Assembly: GCA_037133495.1 (NCBI GenBank)
Contig: JBAXOA010000011.1
Span: forward strand, 1-64,000
DNA length: 64,000 bases
Direction: 5' to 3'
Origin: JAAFHB01 sp037133495
Lineage (GTDB): Bacteria; Bacteroidota; Bacteroidia; Bacteroidales; Prolixibacteraceae
Shown: piece by piece, positions 1 through 8,451 of the stretch
Position numbering within the stretch: position 1 is the first letter of the stretch
Layout of the letters: each line of letters starts with the position of its first letter
Position numbers and translations under genes: made by a program
Notes under the pieces: generated by a model
What the model was told of the DNA's origin: nothing
Seen by the model: the letters and a program-made list of their open reading frames with translations, nothing else
Database searches by the model: none

Positions 1-1446
1 ATCGAAGGGCTTACTTTTGATGATGTGTTGCTGATACCGGCCTATTCGGACGTGCTTCCCAGAGATGTAAACCTTTCATCGATGTTTTCACGGAATATAC
101 GGCTAAACACACCGGTCGTTTCAGCCGCAATGGATACTGTAACTGAATCGAAAATGGCGATTGCCATGGCCCGTGAAGGTGGCATAGGCGTCATTCATAA
201 GAATATGTCGATTGAAGAGCAGGCAAAGCAGGTTACAATTGTAAAAAGGGCCGAAACCGGCATGATTATCGATCCTATTACTATTTCGAAAGAGAAAGTT
301 GTTGCCGATGCTTTAAAACTGATGGAGATTTACAAAATTGGAGGAATACCTGTAATTGACGGGGAGCGTCATCTTGTTGGAATTGTCACTAACCGTGATC
401 TTCGTTTTGAAAGAAATCTCGCCAGGCCAATTTCTGAAGTGATGACTTCAAAAAATTTGATCACAACAGACATAAGTACTAATCTGGAAAAAGCAACAGA
501 GATTTTCAAGAATTATAAAATTGAAAAATTGCCGGTTGTGGATAAAAACAATAAACTGGTAGGATTGGTCACCTATAAAGATATCACCAAAGCTAAAGAT
601 AAACCTCTTGCCTGTAAAGATGAAAAAGGTCGTTTAAGAGTGGCTGCAGCAGTCGGAATTACAAAGGATGCATTTGAACGGATTGATGCTTTAGTTCTGG
701 CTCAGGTAGATGCAATTGTTATTGACACTGCTCACGGCCATACAAAAGGGGTTCTTGAAATGGTTAAAATGGTTAAAAATAAATATCCGGAGAAAGATAT
801 TATTGTTGGAAATATTGCAACTGCTGAAGCAGCATCCGAACTTGTATTTGCAGGTGCCGATGCTGTAAAAGTTGGAATAGGTCCGGGTTCAATTTGTACT
901 ACACGGATTATTGCAGGAGTAGGAATACCTCAATTATCCGCTATTTATAATGTTGCTAAAGCGCTTAGAAATAGCGGTGTGCCGGTCATTGCAGACGGAG
1001 GGCTACGTTATTCCGGCGATATTGTCAAAGCTTTGGCTGCAGGCGCCCAAAGCGTAATGGCTGGTTCTCTTTTTGCCGGCGTTGAAGAGTCTCCTGGTGA
1101 AACGATTATTTTTCAGGGGCGTAAATTTAAATCCTACCGGGGAATGGGATCCACTGAAGCAATGCATCAGGGTTCGGGCGACCGATATTTTCAGGATATT
1201 GAAGATGACATCAGAAAATTTGTTCCAGAGGGAATTACAGGACGTGTTCCATATAAAGGAACGCTTTATGAGGTTGTATATCAATTAGTTGGAGGACTAA
1301 GGGCAGGTATGGGTTATTGTGGCGCACATAGCATAGAAAAATTACATGAAGCGAAATTCGTCCGGATTACCAATGCAGGTATCGCAGAGGGACATCCGCA
1401 CGATGTCACAATTACGAGCGAATCACCTAATTATTCGCGTGAATGA
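1..1446 (+). CDS. guaB: IMP dehydrogenase (5' end outside window)
   Basis: Oxidises IMP to XMP with NAD+, the first committed step of GMP synthesis, in the cytoplasm. The reading frame is open from base 1 and begins IEGLTFDDVLL, the usual N-terminus of the family, so only a handful of residues lie outside the window; the GTG at 25 is internal. A pair of CBS domains lies around residues 95-205 of the visible protein. The catalytic loop GPGSICTT puts the nucleophilic Cys at codon 299. The phosphate-binding stretch (GGLRYSGDI, AGSLFAG) and the flap (YRGMGSTEAM) follow. The visible 481 residues match full family length apart from the missing start. It stands upstream of the SurA-like genes on the same strand with a 164-base gap. 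Confidence 0.97.
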   Translation: MEGLTFDDVLLIPAYSDVLPRDVNLSSMFSRNIRLNTPVVSAAMDTVTESKMAIAMAREGGIGVIHKNMSIEEQAKQVTIVKRAETGMIIDPITISKEKVVADALKLMEIYKIGGIPVIDGERHLVGIVTNRDLRFERNLARPISEVMTSKNLITTDISTNLEKATEIFKNYKIEKLPVVDKNNKLVGLVTYKDITKAKDKPLACKDEKGRLRVAAAVGITKDAFERIDALVLAQVDAIVIDTAHGHTKGVLEMVKMVKNKYPEKDIIVGNIATAEAASELVFAGADAVKVGIGPGSICTTRIIAGVGIPQLSAIYNVAKALRNSGVPVIADGGLRYSGDIVKALAAGAQSVMAGSLFAGVEESPGETIIFQGRKFKSYRGMGSTEAMHQGSGDRYFQDIEDDIRKFVPEGITGRVPYKGTLYEVVYQLVGGLRAGMGYCGAHSIEKLHEAKFVRITNAGIAEGHPHDVTITSESPNYSRE

Positions 1447-1610
1447 ATAAACAAGAGCCGTTGATAATTCTGATTTAATAAAAGGATTATCTTTTTCTCA
1501 GGAATTTAAGGTAAATTTGCCTCCTGTTACAACCATATGCCATCAAATCGCGTCTTGAAAATGGATGGTTTGAGGATTAAATATTGGCGGTGAAAACGAT
1601 TTAACTTTAA

Positions 1611-2465
1611 ATGAGAAGAGATTTTTATTTTATTGTGTTTATGTTGAGTGTGTTATCAGGATGCTCCTATTTCTCTAAGTCATCTTCTGCTGATGTTGTT
1701 ATTGCCAGGGTTGGAAATAAAACGCTATACCGAAAGGAACTTGCATCAGCATTTCCTCGGGGAATTACCAAGTCCGACAGTGTAAACCAGGCTAAAGATT
1801 ACATTCAGCGTTGGGTTAAACAAGAATTGATGCTGAAAACTGCTGAGGAAAATCTGGCCGATGATCAGAAAGATGTGCAACGTGAATTAGACGAATACCG
1901 AACTTCACTTATCATACACCGATATCAGCAACAATTGGTTAGTCAAAAGCTTGATACTGTAATTACCGAGGATGGGATTCGTCAGTTTTATAACTTGCAT
2001 CCTGAAAAGTTCATACTTGATCAGAATATTGTAAAAGCTATTTATATAGAAGTGCCTAAAAATTTAGCCAAACCTGATCAGCTCAAGAAGTGGATGAATG
2101 CTTCAGACGACAGATCGCGAACAGAACTTGAAAAATTTGGTTTCCAGTATGCCACAAAGTTTGACTATTTCAATGAGCAGTGGATCGATTTTACCCAGAT
2201 TAGATCCCGAATGCCGGTTAGCTTTGCAAGTCCGGAATCAACTTTGAGGAAGAATAGTTTAATTGAAGCTTCGGATGACAACAAATACTATCTTGCAGTA
2301 ATTAAAGATTACCTGCTTGCCGGCGATAAAGCTCCTTTTGAATTTGTTAAAGACCGGATCACGAATTTAATCCTTAACAACAGAAAGTTGGAGTTCATTG
2401 AGGAACTTCAAAAAAATGTATATCAAAAAGGAAAAAGTGCCAATCAATTTAAAATTACAGACTGA
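1611..2465 (+). CDS. SurA-like periplasmic lipoprotein
   Basis: Putative outer-membrane-biogenesis chaperone of 284 residues. A lipoprotein signal peptide ends in the lipobox LSGC with Cys18 as the lipidated residue. The rest reads as a SurA N-terminal-type helical chaperone domain (VGNKTLYRKELASAF, then a long charged helical region). No recognisable parvulin catalytic core is visible, so it is probably a chaperone rather than an active prolyl isomerase. It lies 16 bases before surA on the same strand and very likely shares its transcript. A possible -7 box (TAAATTTG, 1512-1519) lies upstream without a convincing -33 partner. Family-level assignment is inferred from position and N-terminal pattern. 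Confidence 0.7.
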   Translation: MRRDFYFIVFMLSVLSGCSYFSKSSSADVVIARVGNKTLYRKELASAFPRGITKSDSVNQAKDYIQRWVKQELMLKTAEENLADDQKDVQRELDEYRTSLIIHRYQQQLVSQKLDTVITEDGIRQFYNLHPEKFILDQNIVKAIYIEVPKNLAKPDQLKKWMNASDDRSRTELEKFGFQYATKFDYFNEQWIDFTQIRSRMPVSFASPESTLRKNSLIEASDDNKYYLAVIKDYLLAGDKAPFEFVKDRITNLILNNRKLEFIEELQKNVYQKGKSANQFKITD

Positions 2466-2481
2466 TATTAAGATATAAAAA

Positions 2482-3837
2482 ATGCTTAAAAACGGAATTA
2501 AAAGTGTCCTCATATTTGGGACTATCATTTTGGGACAAACGACCTTAAATGCTCAGGATAAAGTTATTGATCAAATTGTTGCTGTTGTCGGAAGCAATCC
2601 GATTCTCAAATCGGACATCGAACAACAGGCGATTCAACAGCAAGCTCAGGGAGTAAATTCTCAAGGTGATGCGAAATGCGAAATACTTGAGCAATTGCTT
2701 GAACAGAAATTGTTGCTTGCCGAAGCAGATCTCGACACGATGATTGTCGTTAGCGATAATCAGATCAATCAGCAGATGGACCGACGGATGAATTATTTCA
2801 TTGAAAATATTGGTTCTGAAAAAGAGGTTGAGAAATACTTCAGTAAGTCGATCGTTCAGCTTAAAGCAGAAATGAGCGAAAGCATCAAAGAACAGCTTAA
2901 AACTGAACAGATGCAGACTAAAATCATGCAGAAAGTAACAGTAACACCTTCCGAAGTAAGACAATATTTCAGGCAGTTATCTGCTAAGGATGTTCCTGAA
3001 ATAGGTTCGCAGCTCGAATATGCCCAAATAACAATGCTTCCTGTCATTACAGAAAAGGAAGATCTGGAGGTGAAAGCCAAGTTGCGCGACTTTAAAAAAC
3101 GAGTTGAAAACGGAGATAATTTTGCTACGCTTGCAATCATGTATTCCGAGGATCCCGGGTCAGCCAGAAACGGCGGAGAAATGGATTACGTTGGAAGAGC
3201 AATGCTCGATCAGGCTTTCGCAACAGAAGCTTTTAATCTTAAACCCAACCAGGTTTCGAAAGTGGTAAGGAGTGAATTTGGTTATCATATTATCCAATTA
3301 ATTGATCGTAAAGGGGAGAAAATAAAATGTCGCCACATTCTTATTCGCGCAAAGATTGATCCTAAAGAGCTTACAAATGCGAAAAACAGAATCGATAGCA
3401 TCGCTGATTTTGTTCGTACAGGTAAAGTGACCTGGGAGCAAGCCTCTTATCTTTATTCATCAGATAAAAATACAAGAAATAATGGAGGATTAGTAACATC
3501 ACAGCACAATGGTTCTTCAAAATTTGAAGTTGCGGAGCTGGATCCTGATGTGAGTAAGGTGATTACAATAATGAACATCGGCGAAACATCACGACCATTT
3601 TTGACTGTTGATGACAAGCAAAGACAAGTTTACAAGATTGTAAAGTTGAATAATAAAACCAAAACTCATAAAGCCAATCTACAGGAAGACTATCAGAAAC
3701 TCAGTGAAATGTTTATGGCAAAGAAAAAAGATGAAAATTACAGAAAATGGATCGCCAAACAGCAGTCAAAAACATATATTCACGTTGATGATTCTTACGC
3801 AAACTGCAATTTTAAATTGAAATCCTGGAAAAAGTAA
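2482..3837 (+). CDS. surA: SurA-type peptidylprolyl isomerase
   Basis: Periplasmic chaperone and prolyl isomerase that assists folding of outer-membrane beta-barrels. The 451-residue protein starts with a signal peptide ending near LNAQ. A SurA N-terminal domain follows (residues about 25-165, VVGSNPILKSDIE). The first parvulin domain is at about 175-285 and carries the diagnostic segments YSEDPGSARNGGEMDYVG and FGYHIIQL. A second, more divergent parvulin-like domain follows at about 285-390 (CRHILIRAK). Position between a SurA-like lipoprotein and an OstA/LptA-like protein fits an envelope-assembly operon. Confidence 0.92.
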   Translation: MLKNGIKSVLIFGTIILGQTTLNAQDKVIDQIVAVVGSNPILKSDIEQQAIQQQAQGVNSQGDAKCEILEQLLEQKLLLAEADLDTMIVVSDNQINQQMDRRMNYFIENIGSEKEVEKYFSKSIVQLKAEMSESIKEQLKTEQMQTKIMQKVTVTPSEVRQYFRQLSAKDVPEIGSQLEYAQITMLPVITEKEDLEVKAKLRDFKKRVENGDNFATLAIMYSEDPGSARNGGEMDYVGRAMLDQAFATEAFNLKPNQVSKVVRSEFGYHIIQLIDRKGEKIKCRHILIRAKIDPKELTNAKNRIDSIADFVRTGKVTWEQASYLYSSDKNTRNNGGLVTSQHNGSSKFEVAELDPDVSKVITIMNIGETSRPFLTVDDKQRQVYKIVKLNNKTKTHKANLQEDYQKLSEMFMAKKKDENYRKWIAKQQSKTYIHVDDSYANCNFKLKSWKK

Positions 3838-3841
3838 ATTT

Positions 3842-3871
3842 TTGAGTTCGCTTGAATATTTATTAAGTTCG
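3842..3871 (+). promoter_or_regulatory. candidate Bacteroidota promoter for OstA/LptA-like gene
   Basis: TTG at 3842-3844, exactly 19 bases, then TAAGTTCG at 3864-3871, one mismatch from TAnnTTTG. The ATG begins two bases after the -7 box, so a transcript from here would have almost no leader. Confidence 0.45.
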
Positions 3872-3872
3872 T

Positions 3873-5477
3873 ATGATCAACCGACATAAAACTGCTATTT
3901 TCCCATTGTTCCTTCTTTTGGCGGTTGTATCGCTTTTTATTCAGGCGATTCAACCTCAGGAAATTAAAAAGAAGAAACGCGTTGATATTGAAAATGCTGA
4001 TTTATATACCTATGACGCCTCCATAGTCAAAAATGCCCAGCGTTTGATCGGGAATGTGCGTTTCAGGCACAACGAAGCGCTTATGTTTTGCGACAGCGCC
4101 TATTCATACAACGATAGCAATCGGTTTGATGCCTTTGGACATGTCCATATCATACAAGGAGATACATTACACCTTTATGGGGACAAAATGTTTTATAATG
4201 GTGATTCAAGGTTGGCCCGATTCGCCAGAAATGTGAAACTCATCGATAAATCCATTACACTTACAACCCAGGCTTTAGATTTTGATCTAAACTCAAATAT
4301 TGGTTATTATAATTCAGGCGGAAAAATTGTTGATACAACCAATGTATTAACGAGTGTTATCGGCAGATATTATTCGCGGGATAACTTGTTTTTATTCAAA
4401 GACTCTGTTGTTTTAACAAATAAGGACTTTGTGCTGAAAGCTGATACACTTAAATACAACAGTCAGACTGAGCGTGCTTTTATTGTAGGACCTACTACGA
4501 TTACCGGCACCAAAAAAGATGGTGTGCTTTACTCCGAAAGGGGATGGTATGATACAAAAAAAAATCTCGCTGAACTTTATAAGGCATCAAAGATCACCAA
4601 CAAATCTCAGGTGCTCGAGGCAGATACTTTATTTTACGACCGGGCCACCGGCAATGGCAGAGGAAAACATCGTGTGACCCTTTCAGATACCACAAACAAA
4701 GTTATTATCAAAGGAAAAAATGGAGTTTACAATGAGAATACAAAAATAGCTTTCGTTACCGATTCAGCCATGTTTATTCAATATGGAAAGAAAGATACCA
4801 TGTACATGCATGCCGATACACTTTTAACAAGGCCAGATACTTCAGATCTTAGGCGAAAAGATGACAAATATTTTTATGCTTTCAGAAAAGTCAGATTCCA
4901 TAAGCCTGATTTGCAGGGTCAATGTGATTCCCTCGGATATCAAATGAAAGATTCAACACTGCTGATGTTTTATGATCCTGTTCTTTGGTCTGAAAAAAAC
5001 CAGATGACTGCTGATAAGATTCAGTTTGTTTCAAAAAATCCGGATCCGGATATTGCACATTTGGATGATAATGCTTTTATGGTGCTGTCAGAAGATTCAG
5101 TGAAATTTAATCAGATTTCAGGAAAGAGTATTGTTGGACAGATATTTGACAATAAACTTCGGGTGGCTGATGTTAACGGGAATGCGCAAACGCTGTATTA
5201 TTTAAAGGACAAAGACAGATATTCGGGAATGAATCGCTTACTGAGCAGTAAAATCAAGCTTCATCTTACCGACAATCATATTGACAGCATACGGTTTTAC
5301 CCCAAGCCGGAAGGGAAGACCATCCCCATTAAAGAGCTTAAACCGGAAGATACCCGGTTGACAGGATTTCGATGGAGGTCGGACGAAAGACCAGTCAGTC
5401 CGCAAGATCTTTATCCAATCGAAGATAAGCGCAAAAAAAATGCAGACTCCGTAAAGAAATCTGCATCTATAAAGTAG
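3873..5477 (+). CDS. OstA/LptA-like envelope protein
   Basis: 534-residue protein with an N-terminal signal or anchor (residues about 8-28) and repeated OstA/LptA beta-jellyroll units. They show as recurring patterns of the type 'AD.L.Y......A...G.V' along residues 40-300 and again at 370-470. LptA-type proteins form the periplasmic bridge that carries lipopolysaccharide to the outer membrane; the Bacteroidota versions are much longer than the roughly 185-residue E. coli LptA, as here. It is 35 bases behind surA. A candidate promoter (3842-3871) sits right against the start codon, so it may also be expressed on its own. The C-terminus is rich in charged residues. Confidence 0.85.
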   Translation: MINRHKTAIFPLFLLLAVVSLFIQAIQPQEIKKKKRVDIENADLYTYDASIVKNAQRLIGNVRFRHNEALMFCDSAYSYNDSNRFDAFGHVHIIQGDTLHLYGDKMFYNGDSRLARFARNVKLIDKSITLTTQALDFDLNSNIGYYNSGGKIVDTTNVLTSVIGRYYSRDNLFLFKDSVVLTNKDFVLKADTLKYNSQTERAFIVGPTTITGTKKDGVLYSERGWYDTKKNLAELYKASKITNKSQVLEADTLFYDRATGNGRGKHRVTLSDTTNKVIIKGKNGVYNENTKIAFVTDSAMFIQYGKKDTMYMHADTLLTRPDTSDLRRKDDKYFYAFRKVRFHKPDLQGQCDSLGYQMKDSTLLMFYDPVLWSEKNQMTADKIQFVSKNPDPDIAHLDDNAFMVLSEDSVKFNQISGKSIVGQIFDNKLRVADVNGNAQTLYYLKDKDRYSGMNRLLSSKIKLHLTDNHIDSIRFYPKPEGKTIPIKELKPEDTRLTGFRWRSDERPVSPQDLYPIEDKRKKNADSVKKSASIK

Positions 5478-5558
5478 TCACAGCATGCTGAAAAGGAGGA
5501 AATAGGTGGTCAGGAGCAGATAAGGTTTATCTGTAATTATTAATTTCTTCTGCCTGAT

Positions 5559-5780
5559 TTAATATTCATCTTCGTTAAAAAAGAAATCATCCTTGCTTGG
5601 ATAATCAGGCCAGATATCCTCAATGGATTCGTAGATTTCGCCTTCATCTTCCATTTCCTGTAAATTCTCGATTACTTCAAGCGGCGCACCTGATCGAATA
5701 GCAAAATCAATTAACTCATCTTTCGTTGCAGGCCATGGCGCATCCTCCAGTTTTGAAGCCAATTCTAATGTCCAATACAT
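5559..5780 (-). CDS. DUF2795 domain protein
   Basis: Small acidic protein of 73 residues in the DUF2795 family common in Bacteroidota. It has the typical opening MYWTLELASKLEDAPWPAT, a short helical middle (DELIDFAIRSGAPLEVIENL) and a very acidic tail. Function is unknown; the fold is predicted helical and cytoplasmic. It is convergent with the OstA-like gene and follows the adenosyltransferase gene on the minus strand with an 86-base gap, so it may be the last gene of that transcript or have its own promoter. Confidence 0.8.
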   Translation of the reverse strand: MYWTLELASKLEDAPWPATKDELIDFAIRSGAPLEVIENLQEMEDEGEIYESIEDIWPDYPSKDDFFFNEDEY

Positions 5781-5866
5781 ATTATTTTTTTAAGAATGTT
5801 TATTTTTTTCTTAGGGTGCGATTTTAACACTTATTTTTAATAAAAAAAAGTCCAAACTGACTTTTT

Positions 5867-6412
5867 TTATGATTTCCATGGAATTTCTTCAATACCGTTA
5901 TCTGAAGCCACTTTTCGTGACAGTACATAAAGGTAATCCGACAACCTGTTAAGATATTTAAGTAATTCAGCCGGCATAGGAAATTCAGAAGAGAGCTGAT
6001 ATACTCTCCGTTCTGCCCGCCTGCAAACTGTTCGGGCAATATGACAATACGAAACTGCATTACTCCCGCCAGGAAGCAGAAAGTTATTCAGCTGAGGCAG
6101 CGTATCCAATATCTGATCCATCCTTTTTTCCAAATACAAGATATCGCTGTCGCAACAATTAAATTTGAAAGATTGGTCTCCATTTACTGTTTCAGTCGCA
6201 AGACGGGCGCCGATCACGAACAATTTATTTTGGATTTCGATTAAGTCATCAATATCTTCAGCCTTAATCTGTTGCGAACGAATTAACCCGATCCAGGAAT
6301 TCAGTTCATCAATAGTTCCATAAGCTTCGAGCCTTAAATCGTATTTTTTAACGCGTGTGCCTCCAATCAATCCGGTAGTGCCATCATCGCCAGTTCGGGT
6401 ATAAACGCGCAT
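5867..6412 (-). CDS. PduO-type cob(I)alamin adenosyltransferase
   Basis: Transfers the 5'-deoxyadenosyl group of ATP to cob(I)alamin, giving adenosylcobalamin. The 181-residue protein shows the ATP-binding N-terminus (YTRTGDDGTTGLIGGTRV), the motif YGTIDELNSWIG, and the C-terminal helix motif CHIARTVCRRAERRV with the conserved arginines. Length fits the family. It lies 18 bases after the exporter ATPase gene on the same strand and may be cotranscribed, although no functional link to export is obvious. Together with the corrinoid methyltransferase genes at 58-62 kb it shows that this organism handles cobalamin. Confidence 0.92.
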   Translation of the reverse strand: MRVYTRTGDDGTTGLIGGTRVKKYDLRLEAYGTIDELNSWIGLIRSQQIKAEDIDDLIEIQNKLFVIGARLATETVNGDQSFKFNCCDSDILYLEKRMDQILDTLPQLNNFLLPGGSNAVSYCHIARTVCRRAERRVYQLSSEFPMPAELLKYLNRLSDYLYVLSRKVASDNGIEEIPWKS

Positions 6413-6430
6413 TATTTTCGAATTTACTGG

Positions 6431-7144
6431 TTAATATATCGGGTTTTCGTTTTTATGATCTGTTTCAACTTGTCCATCTTTCAATTTAATAATCCGGTGC
6501 GCATGCATTGCAATTTCCTCTTCGTGAGTAACCAGAATAATAGTGTTTCCCTGAGCATGGATTGCCGCAAAAAGTTTCATAATCTCTTCTGATGTTTTTG
6601 AATCCAGATTACCCGTCGGCTCATCGGCTAAAAGAATTGAAGGGGTATTGACCAAAGCGCGGGCTACTGCAACACGCTGACGCTGACCACCGGACAGTTC
6701 ATTTGGCTTATGCTCCATTCTGTCGCTTAACCCAACGCTGGTTAATTTATCAGTAGCGAGCTCTAATCTTTTTAATTTGCCGATTCCTGCATAAATCAAA
6801 GGAAGCATTACATTTTCAAGAGCTGAATAGCGGGGTAGGAGGTTAAATGTCTGAAATACAAAACCGATCTCAGTATTTCTAATTTCGGCCAGCCGGTCGT
6901 CATCCAGCATACTTACATCTTTATCATTAAGTCTGTAATTTCCTGAGGTTGGCGTATCAAGACAACCGATAATATTCATCAGTGTTGACTTTCCAGAACC
7001 GGAAGCCCCCATAATTGCCACATATTCTCCCTTGTAAATATCAAGCGACACCGAACGCAATGCCAAAACAGCCTGTGTTCCAACCAGATAGTTTTTGACA
7101 ATGTCCTTCAGTATGATTAATTTTTCCATTCTTTGATTTTTCAA
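6431..7144 (-). CDS. ABC transporter ATPase, MacB/LolD type
   Basis: Energises the MacB-type exporter encoded just upstream. The 237 residues contain Walker A GASGSGKST, the Q-loop region FVFQTFNLLPRYSALENV, the ABC signature LSGGQRQRVAVARAL, Walker B SILLADEPTGNLD and the switch His in VTHEEE. Because the permease at 9945 has no fused nucleotide-binding domain, this separate subunit supplies it. The upstream Met gives MKNQRMEKLI; a start at the inner Met (7129) is equally possible. A lone TAAGTTTG box (minus strand, 7155-7148) lies just before the start, without a -33 partner. Confidence 0.93.
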   Translation of the reverse strand: MKNQRMEKLIILKDIVKNYLVGTQAVLALRSVSLDIYKGEYVAIMGASGSGKSTLMNIIGCLDTPTSGNYRLNDKDVSMLDDDRLAEIRNTEIGFVFQTFNLLPRYSALENVMLPLIYAGIGKLKRLELATDKLTSVGLSDRMEHKPNELSGGQRQRVAVARALVNTPSILLADEPTGNLDSKTSEEIMKLFAAIHAQGNTIILVTHEEEIAMHAHRIIKLKDGQVETDHKNENPIY

Positions 7145-7203
7145 TTACAAACTTACATAAAATGATTCTGAAAATTACAGTAAATCAAGACAGAAGAGTA
7201 AGT

Positions 7204-8451
7204 TTAACTGTCAATATTTAAGGGTTTCGTCAATAAAATTTTATCACCTTCTTTAAGTCCGCTCTTAATCACAACAAATTTGTCACTTTGGCCTCCGCAT
7301 TCAACATTGCGGACGAGGTTTTTGCCGGAATCCCTGACATAAACGTACTGTTTTCCGCTTTCAGAAAAAAGTGCCGAACGTGGAATTACAAGGACATTTT
7401 TCTCTCTGGAAATGATAATGTCGTTGTTAGTAGTCATTGCCGGCTTAATCTTGTTATTGTCGGCTTTAATCCGGATATTTACTTTAAACACCTTTGAATC
7501 AAAACCTGTCATCTCTTGCCCTACATTTGATATATTGGAAATTGCACCAATTTTTTCCTGATTTTTCAGCGCGTCGATGTAGATTCTGGCACTGTCTCCT
7601 ACCTTTATTTTAGAGATATAGATCTCCTCAACATAAGTCTCTGAGACTAGAGCAGACAAATCCGGTAAAGTTGCGATTGTGGGGCTTTGCATGCTCACAT
7701 ACGAGCCAATGGTGAGTTTTCGGCTTCCTCCTCTGCCAAATGTGCGACCGTAGATCAACATTCCATTCTGAGGCGCTGTAATTCTTGCAGCCTCCAAAGC
7801 GATCTCGTATTTGCGGTCTTTTTCAGTCAGTTTATTCACATAATCCTCGTCTCTTGAAACATGGATTCTTAATGCTTTTTGCGTAAGAAGGTAGGCACGC
7901 TTTTTCTCTCTCAGTTGTCTTTCTGCCCTGTCGTATGCCATCTGAGCTTTACGCTGATAGGCAGGTGACTCATAAACAGACTGTTCAAGCTCTAATTTAA
8001 CATATTCAACATCGAAATTGAATGACTCGATGGCTGACCGAAGCGCTACCAGATCAACGGCACTGTCAATTTTCGAATCATTGAGTTCAAACAGCCCCTT
8101 TTTAAGTAATACTACATTGGCTTCTTTGATTTGTTTTATTTTACCCTGATCAAGAAGTCCAACAAAGTCTCCCTTTTTTACTATCGACCCCTCGGGAATA
8201 AGATCTTTGACCTGACTATCGTAAAGCTCTAAAGTTCTGTCTCCAAAAATATCAGGAACAGTGATCAGTACAGCTTTTTCACTTTGTATCTCCCCCTTGC
8301 AGCTGATCAAAGCCTCAAAATTTTCTCTCTTAACCTTGTAAATATTCGAAGGAGGCTTGATGCCTAAAAAATAGATGCCGGCAAGAAGAAGAACCACAGC
8401 TCCGGAACCGATTGTCACTAACTTTTTATGCTTTATGAAAATGCGTTTCAT
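7204..8451 (-). CDS. HlyD/MacA-type periplasmic adaptor (second copy)
   Basis: Membrane-fusion subunit joining the inner-membrane ABC pump to the outer-membrane TolC channel. 415 residues with an N-terminal membrane anchor (about 12-30), a split lipoyl/barrel-sandwich region, a helical hairpin at about 110-220, a beta-barrel domain (SYVSMQSPTIATLPDL) and a membrane-proximal domain (KPAMTTNNDIIISREKNVL). Its start overlaps the TolC stop by four bases (ATGA type), so translation is probably coupled. It is clearly related to the adaptor at 11287-12597: both contain SVYESP in the hairpin, DSKVF.VNIRI and KPAMTT.N, which suggests a duplication within the operon. Confidence 0.9.
   Translation of the reverse strand: MKRIFIKHKKLVTIGSGAVVLLLAGIYFLGIKPPSNIYKVKRENFEALISCKGEIQSEKAVLITVPDIFGDRTLELYDSQVKDLIPEGSIVKKGDFVGLLDQGKIKQIKEANVVLLKKGLFELNDSKIDSAVDLVALRSAIESFNFDVEYVKLELEQSVYESPAYQRKAQMAYDRAERQLREKKRAYLLTQKALRIHVSRDEDYVNKLTEKDRKYEIALEAARITAPQNGMLIYGRTFGRGGSRKLTIGSYVSMQSPTIATLPDLSALVSETYVEEIYISKIKVGDSARIYIDALKNQEKIGAISNISNVGQEMTGFDSKVFKVNIRIKADNNKIKPAMTTNNDIIISREKNVLVIPRSALFSESGKQYVYVRDSGKNLVRNVECGGQSDKFVVIKSGLKEGDKILLTKPLNIDS

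Noticed and set aside
1463..1500. Terminator after guaB (GATAAT / ATTATC with T-run)
   Set aside because: Only six A/T-rich pairs with a large loop; too weak to list.
5517..5533. Hairpin CAGATAA / TTATCTG as terminator between convergent genes
   Set aside because: Stem is short and AT-rich and has no T-run directly after it.
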